Shown: one piece after another, positions 5,155 to 5,183 of the stretch | Layout of the letters: each line of letters begins with the position of its first letter | Numbering within the stretch: the stretch's first letter is position 1 | Source: Pseudomonadota bacterium | GTDB lineage: Bacteria > Pseudomonadota > Alphaproteobacteria > Rhizobiales > Xanthobacteraceae | DNA length: 5,183 nt | Reading direction: 5' to 3' | Assembly (NCBI GenBank): GCA_023442085.1 | Contig: JAEZMT010000196.1 | Span: 1 to 5,183, forward strand | Position numbers and translations under genes: made by a program | Notes under the pieces: model-generated | The model's database searches: none | Told to the model about the DNA's origin: nothing | Seen by the model: only the letters and a program-made list of their open reading frames with translations

Positions 5155-5183
5155 TTCGTTCACGCAGCTGTTGAAAAGCGGGG

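Noticed and set aside
5160..5183. Possible 3' end of an upstream minus-strand gene (seven codons then TGA at 5162-5160)
   Set aside because: Only 24 bases are available; a stop codon in one frame over so short a stretch carries no real information.
1..5183. Search for a novel defence, mobile or RNA system
   Set aside because: No tandem or spaced direct repeats, transposase, integrase, toxin-antitoxin pair, tRNA or large intergenic region was seen; nearly every base belongs to conserved housekeeping genes.

Overview
The window is GC-rich chromosomal DNA from an alphaproteobacterium, probably of the Hyphomicrobiales and possibly near Xanthobacter or Azorhizobium. The genus-level guess rests only on remembered protein similarity. 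The evidence for the class is the gene order: the Sec accessory genes yajC, secD and secF are followed directly by small bacterial relatives of two mitochondrial complex I assembly factors. No mobile element, phage gene, CRISPR array, tRNA or rRNA is visible, and coding density is very high.

Layout, left to right: (1) the 3' part of tgt (tRNA-guanine transglycosylase) on the + strand, entering from the left edge and ending at 670. (2) Seven bases later, tail to tail, a five-gene minus-strand cluster begins with its last gene. In order of transcription, from right to left, it is yajC (5052-4705), secD (4666-3059), secF (3045-1948), an NDUFAF3-like Mth938-domain gene (GTG start at 1940, ending at 1557) and an NDUFAF6-like squalene/phytoene-synthase-fold gene (1553-678). 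The gaps are 38, 13, 7 and 3 bases, so a single transcript is likely. (3) The right end, 5053-5183, is non-coding leader and promoter DNA for this cluster, with a good -10 hexamer, a weak -35 hexamer and two inverted repeats.

Functionally, YajC and SecDF form the membrane module that uses the proton-motive force to help SecYEG export proteins and works with YidC in membrane insertion. The two downstream genes resemble NDUFAF3 and NDUFAF6, which in mitochondria assist early assembly of respiratory complex I. Their position behind secDF suggests a role in the membrane assembly of respiratory complexes. This association has been noted before in comparative genomics, so it is not new, but the bacterial proteins remain poorly characterised. 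The tgt gene belongs to the separate queuosine tRNA-modification pathway. Its most unusual feature is the loss of three of the four classical zinc ligands while the catalytic aspartate is kept.

I do not see a novel defence or mobile system here. The most worthwhile leads are the zinc-site loss in Tgt, the complex I assembly-factor pair behind secDF, and a few dyad-symmetric elements at gene junctions and in the promoter.
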